A stretch of 43,088 nt of DNA from a bacterium (GTDB taxonomy: Bacteria; Desulfobacterota; JAPLJL01), in assembly GCA_028713675.1 (NCBI GenBank), contig JAQTNV010000031.1, positions 1-43,088 of the forward strand, read 5' to 3'. A program made the translations under genes and the position numbers. The notes under the pieces are model-generated. The model ran no database searches. It had not been told where the DNA came from and saw nothing but the letters and a program-made list of their open reading frames with translations. Shown here piece after piece: positions 33,301 to 41,146 of this stretch (positions within the stretch are counted from its first letter, which is position 1; each line of letters starts with the position of its first letter).

Positions 33301-35980
33301 TTTCCAGCTGAAATTGCCGGCTCCGACCAAGGGGGTTCTGCTCGGGACAGTGACGGATCCGGCCGGGAAAGGACTTCCGGCCACGATCAGTTTTGAAGAT
33401 TCCCAGATCCCGGCGGTCAAAGCGGATCCCAAGACGGGGAAATACCGGGTGGAACTGGCTCGGGATATATACAAAATCAAGGTGGAGTCCAATGGGTTTG
33501 AGCCGGCCGACAGAAGGGTCAGGGTCAATATCGGGAAAGATACCTCCGAAGATTTTAAGCTGAAACCGCTGGCCCCGACCCCGGTGGCCATCCCTGAGAA
33601 GGGAATTCTGACCGGGACGGTGACGGACGCGGCGGGAAAACCGCTGGCGGCGACAGTAACCTTCGCCGATTCCAAGATCCCGGCGTTAAAGACCGATCCC
33701 AAGACCGGGAAATTCCGGACCGAGCTTTCCTCCGGCAAAGTCAGTTTGTCGGTTCAGGCTCCGGGTTTTGAGCCGGCCGCGAAGACGGTCGAGGTCAAGG
33801 CCGGGGCTGAGGCCCAGGCGGATATCCAGTTGAAGGCGACAGAAACGGCCAAGGTTTTCCCGAAAGCGGCGACGGCTCCGGTCGCGCCGGTGGCGGCACC
33901 GCTTCCCGAGAAGGGAATTCTGATCGGGACGGTTATGGACGCGGCGGGAAAACCGCTGGCGGCGGCAGTAACCTTCGCCGATTCCAAGATCCCGGCGTTA
34001 AAGACCGATCCCAAGACCGGGAAATTCCGGACCGAGCTTTCCTCCGGCAAAGTCGGTTTATCGGTTCAGGCCCCGGGTTTTGAGCCGGCCGCGAAGACGG
34101 TCGAGATCAAGGCCGGGATTGAGACCCAGGCGGATATCCAGTTGAAGGCGACAGAAACGGCCAAGGTTTTCCCGAAAGCGGCGACAGCTCCGGTCGCGCC
34201 GGTGGCGGTACCGCTTCCCGAAAAGGGATTCTTGCTCGGGACAGTGACGGATGCGGCAGGAAAACCGCTGGCGGCGATGCTCAGCTTTGACGATCCGCAG
34301 CTCCCGACCCTCAAGTCGGATCCCAAGACCGGAAAGTACCGGGGGCAACTGGCCCCGGGCAAGTACCAGGTGATGGTGACCGCCCAGGGTTACGACCCGG
34401 CGGAGAAGAAAATCAAAATCAAGGCCGGGGAAGAAACCCCGGTGGACGTGCAGCTGAACAAGACGGCGCCGGCGACTCCCGCACCGCCAGAGAAAGGGAT
34501 CCTGACCGGGACGATTACGAACGAGGCGGGGAAGCCGCTGGCGGCGATGATCGGTTTCGATGACCCGCAAATTCCGGTCCTGAAAACGGATCCCAAGACC
34601 GGGAAGTACCGAAGAGAACTGGCTCCCGGCAAATACAAATTAGCCATCCAATCCCTCGGCTATGAGCTTTTGGAGAAAAAAACCAAGGTGAAGGCGGGGG
34701 AGGAAACTTCGGCCGATTATCAGCTGAAAGCGGTCGAGGCGGCCAAAGGCTATCCTAAACCCGCCACGGAAGCGGTGGTCGCGAAAGGCGGGCCGCAGAA
34801 ATCCTGGTACAGCTTCTTCCTGGCGCCTTTCCGCTGGATTTTCGGGAGCGGGGAAGAGGTAGCTCCGCCGGCGGCGGCCGGGGCGGCCGAGGAAACCGGG
34901 GAAAAGAAGCGGGTTTATCATTCTTCCGCGAAGGTGGAGAAGATCGTGCTCGCGACCGATCCGGCCAGCGGGGAATTCAATAAAACCCTTCCGCCCGGGG
35001 TTTACACGGTGGAGGCCAACGCTGCCGGTTACATCAAGAAAACCCAGGAGGTAGTGATCACGGAGGATCGGGAATCCCATCTCGAGATTATGCTGGAACC
35101 CGACAAGCCGCCGACCGGAAACCTGCTGGGCTCGGTCCTGAACGAAAAGGAAAAGAAGCCCCTGGCGGCGATTGTCAGCTTTGACCATCCGGGGGTTCCC
35201 AATCTGGCCACCGATCCGAACACCGGTAATTTCAACGGAGCCCTGGCCCCGGGGAAATATCAGGCCACCGCATACGCCCAGGATTACCTGCCCCAGTCCA
35301 AAGCGGTCGAGATCCGGAACGGCGAGGATAGCCGGGTGGATTTCCTGCTCACTCCCACCGAGGTCCCGGTGGAACTGGGCGATCTCCGGGGCACCGTCAC
35401 GGACAAGGAAGGCAAACCCCTGGCGGCGGTGATCTCCTTCCCGGAATCCGAAGTCCCCAACGTGGCATCGGAACCGGATAACGGGAAGTATTTCCTGAAG
35501 CTTCCTCCGGGGGATTATACGGTCAAAGCGGCCGCGGCCAACTACAAGTCCCAAATCAAGAATGGGACAGTGGTGGCCCGCCAAACCACCGAGATCAATT
35601 TTTCACTCGAGCCCCTGCAACTCGTGCGCCTGACCAAGAAAAAGATCCAGATCCTGGAAAAAATCCATTTCGAATATGACAAGTCGGACATCCTGCCGGA
35701 TTCCTTCCCGATCCTGGACGAGGTGGCCCAGGTGCTGTCGGACAACCCGACCCTGAAAATCACCATCGAGGGGCATTCCGATATCATGGGTTCTCATGAA
35801 TACAACATGAAACTTTCCCAGGCCCGGGTGGACTCGGTGCGCAGCTACCTGATCAAGAAAGGGATTAATCAGGACCGGATGACCGCCGTCGGTTATGGTT
35901 CGACCCGGCCGATTGCGGACAATGCCACCGCCCTGGGAAGGGCCAAGAACCGGAGAGTGGAATTCGTAATCCAGGAATGA
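30338..35980 (+). CDS. 1880-residue outer-membrane barrel / regulatory-repeat / OmpA fusion protein
   Basis: A signal peptide (1-30, ending ARAARA) is followed by a beta-barrel-like domain (about 31-360, closing with GINYQF) and a carboxypeptidase-regulatory-like repeat (363-445). Next come a partial repeat, a Pro/Ala-rich linker (480-580) and a second signal-peptide-like segment at 586-625. Residues 645-1765 form about twelve repeats of 80-105 residues with the core GTVTDxxGKxLxA...DPKTGKYR...APGKYK...GF.PA.K...K.GEET. An OmpA C-terminal domain (1767-1880) ends the protein, with EGHSDIMGSHEYNMKLSQAR and GRAKNRRVEF, the peptidoglycan-binding residues. It would tie the outer membrane to the cell wall through a very long beta-sandwich arm. 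It is coupled to recO by an ATGA overlap and ends 42 bp before a terminator. A membrane-like hydrophobic patch, SWYSFFLAPFRWIFG, lies near 1490. Confidence 0.88.
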   Translation: MIKFRGYKNFIFIMLASWVLVFSPARAARAASYPHGVTGAQSGWKEGKPAYPLATSLSGGTGILRLLSPITPPKGSASIGAYTRFFTSGAYIGGYNSRRLEGTGVFTYSPTNYLEAAVVTIGTSQRIENKLTHESYLAQALGDTDFSIKAGYIADPALAIGAEARVRLFTRINDIGMVADTISGGGRFLFKFDFSEVQYESVKQFPLRILFNAGYFYDRSQNLAKQQDTQQILQQNYDQLRAFNYALGIGSGGYIDWGLGFEVPQKYLTPFLEFSSQVVYDSANGKFRSFTQSPQRITPGLRITPLENLGVIVGVDVSAGLNKKFGYTTQGLPQGQANMQPAPSWAVILGINYQFGAQKQCPMLGTLTGKVIDIETKLPLENAQITFPETMLSPVVTDTQGKFRTYQPEGKVKISAWKEGYFDHSEMIPITSCEETVMDFSLRVIQKAGLLSGRVADPGGNPLAAVVTISVKPEGASPAPAGGPKTMPGSAPAAPTATVVPPAPKLAPVAPAAPSQVRPAAPAAGGEIQPLPPVQPAPAPAPAAAPVVKPTAPAPVIPPTAKPKAPAPTTKPKAKTQGLLPGGKHMSNLFSQIFPAGASLRISRMIAGILLVGALDGGQVSAQEATPNSGTAVMAQAGKVEALPEKGSLSGTVTDETGKGLAATINFEGSKDSKIPAVKTDPKTGKYRLELPGDKYILKADAAGYEPADKKIEIKVGTETSADFQLKSKSPIPAKAEPPAPAAPEKGTLTGTVTDPSGKGIPATISFEDSKIPAVKADAKTGKYRVELAPDKYKIKVEAPGFDPADKQVKIKAGEDTSEDFQLKLPAPTKGVLLGTVTDPAGKGLPATISFEDSKISAVKADPKTGKYRVELAPDKYKIKVEAPGFDPADKQVKVKVGEETTEDFQLKLPAPTKGVLLGTVTDPAGKGLPATISFEDSKISAVKADAKTGKYRVELAPDKYKIKVEAPGFDPADKQVKVKVGEETTEDFQLKLPAPTKGVLLGTVTDPAGKGLPATISFEDSQIPAVKADPKTGKYRVELARDIYKIKVESNGFEPADRRVRVNIGKDTSEDFKLKPLAPTPVAIPEKGILTGTVTDAAGKPLAATVTFADSKIPALKTDPKTGKFRTELSSGKVSLSVQAPGFEPAAKTVEVKAGAEAQADIQLKATETAKVFPKAATAPVAPVAAPLPEKGILIGTVMDAAGKPLAAAVTFADSKIPALKTDPKTGKFRTELSSGKVGLSVQAPGFEPAAKTVEIKAGIETQADIQLKATETAKVFPKAATAPVAPVAVPLPEKGFLLGTVTDAAGKPLAAMLSFDDPQLPTLKSDPKTGKYRGQLAPGKYQVMVTAQGYDPAEKKIKIKAGEETPVDVQLNKTAPATPAPPEKGILTGTITNEAGKPLAAMIGFDDPQIPVLKTDPKTGKYRRELAPGKYKLAIQSLGYELLEKKTKVKAGEETSADYQLKAVEAAKGYPKPATEAVVAKGGPQKSWYSFFLAPFRWIFGSGEEVAPPAAAGAAEETGEKKRVYHSSAKVEKIVLATDPASGEFNKTLPPGVYTVEANAAGYIKKTQEVVITEDRESHLEIMLEPDKPPTGNLLGSVLNEKEKKPLAAIVSFDHPGVPNLATDPNTGNFNGALAPGKYQATAYAQDYLPQSKAVEIRNGEDSRVDFLLTPTEVPVELGDLRGTVTDKEGKPLAAVISFPESEVPNVASEPDNGKYFLKLPPGDYTVKAAAANYKSQIKNGTVVARQTTEINFSLEPLQLVRLTKKKIQILEKIHFEYDKSDILPDSFPILDEVAQVLSDNPTLKITIEGHSDIMGSHEYNMKLSQARVDSVRSYLIKKGINQDRMTAVGYGSTRPIADNATALGRAKNRRVEFVIQE
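32080..32095 (+). promoter_or_regulatory. Internal ribosome-binding site and ATG within the giant gene
   Basis: GGGAGG (32080-32085) lies 7 bp before an in-frame ATG at 32093 (residue 586). The residues that follow form a signal peptide: basic LRISR, hydrophobic MIAGILLVGAL and a VSA cleavage site. Initiation here would make a separate 1295-residue exported repeat/OmpA protein. Confidence 0.6.
32825..33580 (+). repeat. 252-bp tandem repeats (three units) inside the giant gene
   Basis: Units begin with AAGGGGGTTCTGCTCGGGAC at 32825, 33077 and 33329, exactly 252 bp (84 codons) apart. The first two are almost identical at DNA level and the third diverges in its last third. A fourth, more distant unit precedes them from about 32573. 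Confidence 0.95.
33596..34219 (+). repeat. 312-bp tandem repeats (two units) inside the giant gene
   Basis: Two near-identical units begin at 33596 and 33908 with GAGAAGGGAATTCTG, 312 bp (104 codons) apart, each including the linker KATETAKVFPKAATAPVAPV. The next unit, from 34220, is divergent. The unit length differs from the 252-bp array, so this is a separate amplification. Confidence 0.95.
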
Positions 35981-36021
35981 TCCCGGTTGACTTCGTGGCC
36001 GGAGAGGCGAACATCAAATTG

Positions 36022-36055
36022 AGCTCGGGATCTTCATGATCCCGAGCTTTATTTT
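36022..36055 (+). terminator. Rho-independent terminator after the giant gene
   Basis: AGCTCGGGATC (36022-36032), a TTCAT loop and GATCCCGAGCT (36038-36048) form an 11-bp stem followed by TTATTTTC. Confidence 0.88.
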
Positions 36056-36105
36056 CAAATCCCCGGGCGGGAGAGCGGCATCAGTTTGATTTTAAGATCA
36101 GAAAC

Positions 36106-36822
36106 ATGAAAAGAAAAAATTATATTCTCGGAATTATCATGCTCGCGGGACTTTGGACCGCGTCCGGACCGGGCGGCATTAAGACCAGCCAGGCTCAAGC
36201 GGCAGAGCCGGTACCGTCCCAGCGGGCCGGGATTGCCGCTCCCTCCGCTCCGGAGAACCCGACCGGGCCGGTCAACCCCGGGGTCTTTAAATTTAATTCC
36301 CGGGCTCAAATAGATGAGGCCATCGGCCAGACCCGGAATCAAATCAGCGGCATCGGACAGGAATTGGTTGTTCTGGAAACCTACCTTTACCTTATGCGCG
36401 ACGGCTTGATGAAGGAAAAACGGGTCGGAGCGCTGGCCCAGATCCGGTGGATTTACGAGTATAACCCCATTGTGGATATCCAGGCGGTCCAGGTCCGGAT
36501 CGATGGTGAGCCGGTCGTGGATCGAAAAGATGAGCCGGACCGGATCGACCGGCAGAAGGAATTGGATCTTTACCGGGCCGCGGTTGTCCCCGGGGAGCAT
36601 CAGGTGACAGTCCAGATTTCCATCCGCGGGCGCAGACGCGGCTGGTTCTCTTATTTTGAAAAGTACCAGATGGAACTCAAGCTGGATCAGAAAATGTTCT
36701 TCCCGGAAGGGAAGATTTCCGTACTGGCCGTTTCTCTGCTCGACCAGGGCGGCCGGTATGAGATTCCGAAGAGATTCAAGGTGGGACTAAGCCTCGAGCC
36801 GAAGGAGATCGGGAGCCGATAA
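36106..36822 (+). CDS. Exported protein of unknown function
   Basis: A 238-residue protein with a signal peptide ending AQA (about residue 32). A helical segment (about 65-105, RAQIDEAIGQTRNQISGIGQ) is followed by a beta-rich domain: VQVRIDGEPVVDRKDE, YRAAVVPGEHQVTVQISIRG and RGWFSYFEKYQMELKLDQKM. The second half looks like a beta-sandwich in which a short side chain of the PGEHQV type recurs in PEGA-like domains. I cannot name the family. The stop and the ATG of the next gene share one base (TAATG), so the two proteins are made together and probably interact in the periplasm. Confidence 0.75.
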   Translation: MKRKNYILGIIMLAGLWTASGPGGIKTSQAQAAEPVPSQRAGIAAPSAPENPTGPVNPGVFKFNSRAQIDEAIGQTRNQISGIGQELVVLETYLYLMRDGLMKEKRVGALAQIRWIYEYNPIVDIQAVQVRIDGEPVVDRKDEPDRIDRQKELDLYRAAVVPGEHQVTVQISIRGRRRGWFSYFEKYQMELKLDQKMFFPEGKISVLAVSLLDQGGRYEIPKRFKVGLSLEPKEIGSR

Positions 36823-39026
36823 TGATCGGTCTGGGATTGAAAATGGCGCTGATTAACGCGGGGCTGATTTTAAGCTTTTCCGGCTCCCCGTCACCGCCGG
36901 AAATCCAGGCCCTGGAAGAAAGGGCCAAGGCGGTTAACCAGGCGGTTTTCCAGCTCAAGGAAGAAGTCAGCCGGGTCGCGGCGATTTCCCCGGGTGAATT
37001 GGTAAAAATGCGGGGCAGCGAATATTCCCTGGGGGTGACGGTTGCCTTCCGGGACCAGGATTTTCTCCGGGCCCAGGCGATGGCCGACCTGGCGGAGAAA
37101 TATACGGCTGACATTTCCCCCGCTGAACGGGATCGGATCAATTATTACCGGATCCGGGCTTACCGGGATCTGGGCGAAGAGTCCCGGGGATACCTGCTCC
37201 TGCAGTCTTTGCTGGGCGAGAAGAAGATTTCCGGGTTGCCGCCCGACCTGCAGGTTTTCTACCTCGAACAGCTTCTCAATCAGGGGGATTACCAGACCTT
37301 TGAATGGATTTACCGAAAAATGTACACCTCGATAAAAAGTGAGGATCAGTCTTTCTACCGGTGGGGCAAAAAACTTCTCCAGGACAAAATGGCTCCCCTG
37401 GCCCTTCTGACCCTTTCCGGAATCCGGACGGGAAGCCCTTATTTTTCCCGTTCACTTTATCTTCGGGCCCTGGCCCAGGTGCAAAGCGGGGATCTTTTCG
37501 AGGCGCTTTCCCTTTTTACCCAATGCCAGCAGCTGGCGACCAGAAACGGGGAAAAGGCTCTGGTCGATCTGGCTTTGCTGGCGCAGGCGAGAATCGGGAT
37601 TTTCCTGGAAAAATCCCGGGAAGTGGGATCGAAATATGCGGCCATTCCTTCCGATTCAGCCTATTATTCCGAGGCTCAATATGAGCTTTTCCTGTTCGCT
37701 TTCCGCCGGCAGAATTATCCGGAGAGTCTCCGGATCGCCCGGACCCTGGTGCTGAAATACCCGCTCGATCCCGACAGTTCCAAGTTCAGACTCGGGGAGG
37801 CTTACAGCCTGCTGGGGCTGGGGAATTCCGGGGAAGCCATCCGGATTTTGGAAGCCCTAAAAGCCCGGGGCCAGGAATTCGAAAATCAATCCGGGAACCT
37901 GAGTCGGATCATGAGACAGGAAATCACCGAGACCTCCGGGATCAGGGAATTGGCGGTCCTGAGTCTTTTCGATCGGGCCCGGAAGATGGCGGAAGGAGAG
38001 TTCCGGGAAAGCAAAATAGATTCCCGCGGGGATGAGCTGGACCGGGAATTCGAACGGGTCCTGTCCCTCTGGGAAGAGGTGGTGCTCAAACTTTTGCCCG
38101 GCTGTGTTCCCGGACAGGCGGAGAATGAAATCTGCCGGCTGAACCGGATCCAGGAAGATCTCGGGAATTTGGATCAGGAAATGTTCGCCCTTTCTCTAGG
38201 GTCCCTCACGGATCAGGCCAGGAAAAATCTGCAGGCTAAGTCAACACTTACCCAGGCTCCGGGAATTCAATCCCAGGTTCAGACGTTGAGCTCATCCGGC
38301 GAGGCGGACATATCCGGATTAATTGAAACAATCCAGAAGGAGGAAGCCAAGGGCAAGCTCCGGCTGGAATGGATCAAATCCGTGCGAAAAGAATTAAAAC
38401 TTCAGAACGGAACCCAGCCCAAAAAGGAATGGGAAAAGCTGGATGAATGCTGGGGCCTGGTCCTCGAGGCCGAGACCGGGTTTGTCGCCCTGCAGAAAAA
38501 GCTGGTGGCCCGGGAAACCAAGAACTTTTTAAAATTCAATCCCCTGATTAAGCGGATCGCCCTGGTCCTCGCCAACCTGGAAGCCCGGAAGGACGAGAGC
38601 CGGCGGCAGGGAAAGGATATTCTCCAGGCTTTGAAGGAAATGCAGGCACAAGCCGAGATTGACAAGGAAAAGGACATCCTGGCCCAGGCGCTGGCGGTAT
38701 TGAAGGAGGTGCCGCGGGAACCGGTCGGAAGCCCGGCTTCGCCGCCGGTGATAAACCCGGGGGGAAAACCGGCGCAGAAGGAAACCGGTCCGGCCCGGGC
38801 AGGAACGGTTTCGCCGTCCGGAAAAACGACCACTCCCGCCCCGGCTCCCGGCGCCGACCTGGCGGCCAAGCTTCGCCTGAAAGATAGACTGGTTAAACTG
38901 GAACCCAATCTTCTGGTCAAGGTTTTAAGAACCCTGGATGCGGACCCGCTGGAATTGGATAATAATGCTCCGGCAGGGAATGCCTCAATTCCGTCTGACC
39001 TTCCCATCCCAAAAGTGATTAATTAA
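36822..39026 (+). CDS. Large periplasmic-type TPR protein
   Basis: A 734-residue protein starting at an ATG that overlaps the previous stop codon (TAATG). The N-terminus is hydrophobic (about 1-20) and could be a signal or anchor. Helical TPR-like repeats run from about 60 to 370, for example SRSLYLRALAQVQSGDLFEA, EAQYELFLFAFRRQNYPES and FRLGEAYSLLGLGNSGEA. The second half (400-640) is mostly charged helices, probably coiled coil, and the tail (about 640-700) is Pro/Ala-rich. It is likely a scaffold for the small partner encoded before it. The function is unknown. The next 313 bp (39027-39339) hold no gene I can support. Confidence 0.75.
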   Translation: MIGLGLKMALINAGLILSFSGSPSPPEIQALEERAKAVNQAVFQLKEEVSRVAAISPGELVKMRGSEYSLGVTVAFRDQDFLRAQAMADLAEKYTADISPAERDRINYYRIRAYRDLGEESRGYLLLQSLLGEKKISGLPPDLQVFYLEQLLNQGDYQTFEWIYRKMYTSIKSEDQSFYRWGKKLLQDKMAPLALLTLSGIRTGSPYFSRSLYLRALAQVQSGDLFEALSLFTQCQQLATRNGEKALVDLALLAQARIGIFLEKSREVGSKYAAIPSDSAYYSEAQYELFLFAFRRQNYPESLRIARTLVLKYPLDPDSSKFRLGEAYSLLGLGNSGEAIRILEALKARGQEFENQSGNLSRIMRQEITETSGIRELAVLSLFDRARKMAEGEFRESKIDSRGDELDREFERVLSLWEEVVLKLLPGCVPGQAENEICRLNRIQEDLGNLDQEMFALSLGSLTDQARKNLQAKSTLTQAPGIQSQVQTLSSSGEADISGLIETIQKEEAKGKLRLEWIKSVRKELKLQNGTQPKKEWEKLDECWGLVLEAETGFVALQKKLVARETKNFLKFNPLIKRIALVLANLEARKDESRRQGKDILQALKEMQAQAEIDKEKDILAQALAVLKEVPREPVGSPASPPVINPGGKPAQKETGPARAGTVSPSGKTTTPAPAPGADLAAKLRLKDRLVKLEPNLLVKVLRTLDADPLELDNNAPAGNASIPSDLPIPKVIN

Positions 39027-39339
39027 CCTGCCCTTCAGCCGTTTTTCCCGGTCTGAAGCTCGCGAATTGCATCACGGATTAATTTCGGGAAATGCATTTG
39101 GAATACCGGGATAGTACATCCGGTCCAGCTTTGCATCCAGTTCAATTCGATAGACAGATCAGTTCTGGATTGTCAGCGAAATCACCAATAATCTCGCAAC
39201 CTGCGTGAATATAATCGTATAACCCATTGTTAAAAAGCATACATAGGATAAGTAGCTTTCTGGCGGTTAAGCAGTTAAACTTATAAGTTGCAATAAGTAT
39301 GGTTATGAGACAGGAATTCAAGGAATCAAGGAGGCAAAT
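39027..39339. other. Gene-free gap of 313 bp before the small secreted protein gene
   Basis: No reading frame, RNA gene or clear promoter box pair was found. AT-rich sequence from about 39200 to 39300 probably contains the promoter for the next gene. AAGGAGG at 39329-39335 is its ribosome site. Confidence 0.55.
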
Positions 39340-39891
39340 ATGAAAAGGGAATCAGAAAAAGCAGTTAAAAAACTGGTTCTTACACTGGTTTTGCTGCTTG
39401 GCGGAGCGATTGGCCCGGGAAATGTCCAGGCCCAGACCTCGGCCACCATTGTTGATAAAAGTGAAATTACAAAAACTTTTAGCCAAATTGTCGAGGTTGA
39501 AACTTTCCTCAAGAATTTGTCCGCAAAGGCCAAAGAAAAGGGAGACGTGGCCGTTCAGGATTGTTTGTCGAACATTCTTCTCAATGCTGAAAAAATGAAA
39601 CCGCAAGCCCAAGGAGCGATGGATAAAGCTTTAAGCGGGTTAAATAATAAACCTGAACCTGACCTGGTAAAAGCCGGCGATGGAATATCGGTTCTCGCGG
39701 CCCTCCGGGAAAATTTCAGAGGCCTGTTTGGGCAGGCCCTGACCTGTCTTTCCACAGTCGGAAACAAGAAAAATTGGAAGGAGGATTTGGTTAATTTGCT
39801 CAAGCCCATGATCACTTTCACCGATGAAGAGCTGCTGAACTTACCCGAACCCAGCCTGCAACCAACCCCCTGGCTTTCCATATATCGCTAA
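39340..39891 (+). CDS. Small secreted protein of unknown function
   Basis: A 183-residue protein with a signal peptide (basic KKAVKK-type start, hydrophobic LVLTLVLLLGGA, cut after VQA). The mature part is largely helical, with two cysteines (in VQDCLSN and ALTCLST) that could form a disulfide. There is no recognisable domain. AAGGAGG lies just before the ATG at 39340. It is followed 10 bp later by an outer-membrane barrel gene and by exopolysaccharide export genes, so a role in that system is likely by position only. Confidence 0.75.
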   Translation: MKRESEKAVKKLVLTLVLLLGGAIGPGNVQAQTSATIVDKSEITKTFSQIVEVETFLKNLSAKAKEKGDVAVQDCLSNILLNAEKMKPQAQGAMDKALSGLNNKPEPDLVKAGDGISVLAALRENFRGLFGQALTCLSTVGNKKNWKEDLVNLLKPMITFTDEELLNLPEPSLQPTPWLSIYR

Positions 39892-39901
39892 ACCCTGAAC
39901 C

Positions 39902-41146
39902 TTGTCACGCCGGATATCCAATATTTTTCTTTTTGCCCTGGTCTGCGTGATCCTGGGGCTTCTGCTTTCGCCCGCGGGCCGGGCGGCCGAGACCCCGGGG
40001 ATATACCTGCGGCCCCTGACTTTTCATCCCCTGGTCAAGATCAAGTACGGATACGATACCAATGTTTTCCGGAGGAGTACCGAAATCCTGCCTGGTTACA
40101 GCGAGCCGCTGACCCAGGTCTCCAGCGGGTTTATCGAAGTGATCCCGGAAATAGGATTGGAATCGGAAATCTGGAACTGGGCCTTGATTTCCAACGTGAG
40201 GATTCACCTGACGTACTACCAGGACCCGGAAGCCAACCGGCAGAGCACCACCAGTTACCCGGAATTCAACGGCGATCATATCATCCGCTGGAAAAGCTCC
40301 GCCGAAGGATTGAATCTTGATGTGCAGGAGAAATGGAAGTTGACCTCCGACCCGATCATCCAGGATGTTCCCGAGCCCCTGGGCGGGGAAAGGGTCAAAC
40401 GTTTTTACAATCAACTGGTCAGCGGAATGGCTTACACCAGCCGGAGCGGGTTTTTCATCGGGAAACTCCAGTATGACTGGGAAAGAAACCAATATCGTCA
40501 GCGTCTGCTGGAACAGATGAATTACAGCGTTCACAGCCTGACCTTCCGGGGGGAGAACCGCTTTCTGCCCAAGACCGCGGTTTCCCTGGCTCTCCGCTAC
40601 CGGAACGCCCTTTGGGACACTCAGGATTTCGGCCGGGACCGGAATTACGACAGCCTGAACCTGTCCGGCTGTTTCAACGGGCAGATCACCGAGAAACTGG
40701 CTTCGATTTTATCCCTGGGATACGAAGGAATTCGTTTCCGGAATGGGGATTTTTCCGGCCAGCCGGTGGGAACGCTGGAAATGATTTATAAGCCCACCGT
40801 GGCCAGCAACGTCAATCTGCGGTATCAACGCAGCACCAACCCATCCATCACGTCCCAAACTTATGTCAACAACGTTTTTGAAATCTCGGCGGAGCTTCAA
40901 GGCCTCCGGCCCCGGGGCCTGGGTGTTTCCCTGGGATTTGAGTTTGATCTGGACCAGTATGAAAAACTTGAGGCCAAACAGGTCAAACTGTATCATAGCC
41001 ATGCGGGAATATTTTACCAATTCGGGGGAGCCCTGGAGTGGCTGAAATTAGGGCTTGAATACGAGATGCAGTTAAGCCGGAGCAACCAGCCTTACTATGT
41101 TTACGACGCACACCAGATCGGTTTCTGGGGGAGCATCAGTTATTAA
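39902..41146 (+). CDS. Outer-membrane beta-barrel protein of an exopolysaccharide locus
   Basis: A 414-residue protein starting at TTG 39902 with a signal peptide ending AGRAA. The mature part is a run of amphipathic strands with alternating aromatic residues, such as YGYDTNVFRR, SNVRIHLTYYQD and KLGLEYEMQLS. It ends in GFWGSISY, an aromatic C-terminal signature recognised by the BAM complex. Its start resembles the 'putative beta-barrel porin 2' group (PLVKIKYGYDTNVFR), commonly encoded next to wza/wzz-type genes. It probably guides or secretes the polysaccharide across the outer membrane. The start has no clear ribosome site. Confidence 0.8.
   Translation: MSRRISNIFLFALVCVILGLLLSPAGRAAETPGIYLRPLTFHPLVKIKYGYDTNVFRRSTEILPGYSEPLTQVSSGFIEVIPEIGLESEIWNWALISNVRIHLTYYQDPEANRQSTTSYPEFNGDHIIRWKSSAEGLNLDVQEKWKLTSDPIIQDVPEPLGGERVKRFYNQLVSGMAYTSRSGFFIGKLQYDWERNQYRQRLLEQMNYSVHSLTFRGENRFLPKTAVSLALRYRNALWDTQDFGRDRNYDSLNLSGCFNGQITEKLASILSLGYEGIRFRNGDFSGQPVGTLEMIYKPTVASNVNLRYQRSTNPSITSQTYVNNVFEISAELQGLRPRGLGVSLGFEFDLDQYEKLEAKQVKLYHSHAGIFYQFGGALEWLKLGLEYEMQLSRSNQPYYVYDAHQIGFWGSISY

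Noticed and set aside
32800-33738. 312-codon minus-strand repetitive frame
   Set aside because: It is the antisense of the tandem repeats in the giant gene; its periodicity mirrors the 252-bp unit.
36000-36105. Possible small RNA or riboswitch before the 36106 gene
   Set aside because: The visible structure is a standard rho-independent terminator for the upstream gene; nothing else is structured.
39255-39290. Possible sigma54 -24/-12 site (CTGGCGG...) before the small secreted protein gene
   Set aside because: GC of the -12 element is missing at the right spacing, so it does not fit TGGCAC-N5-TTGC.
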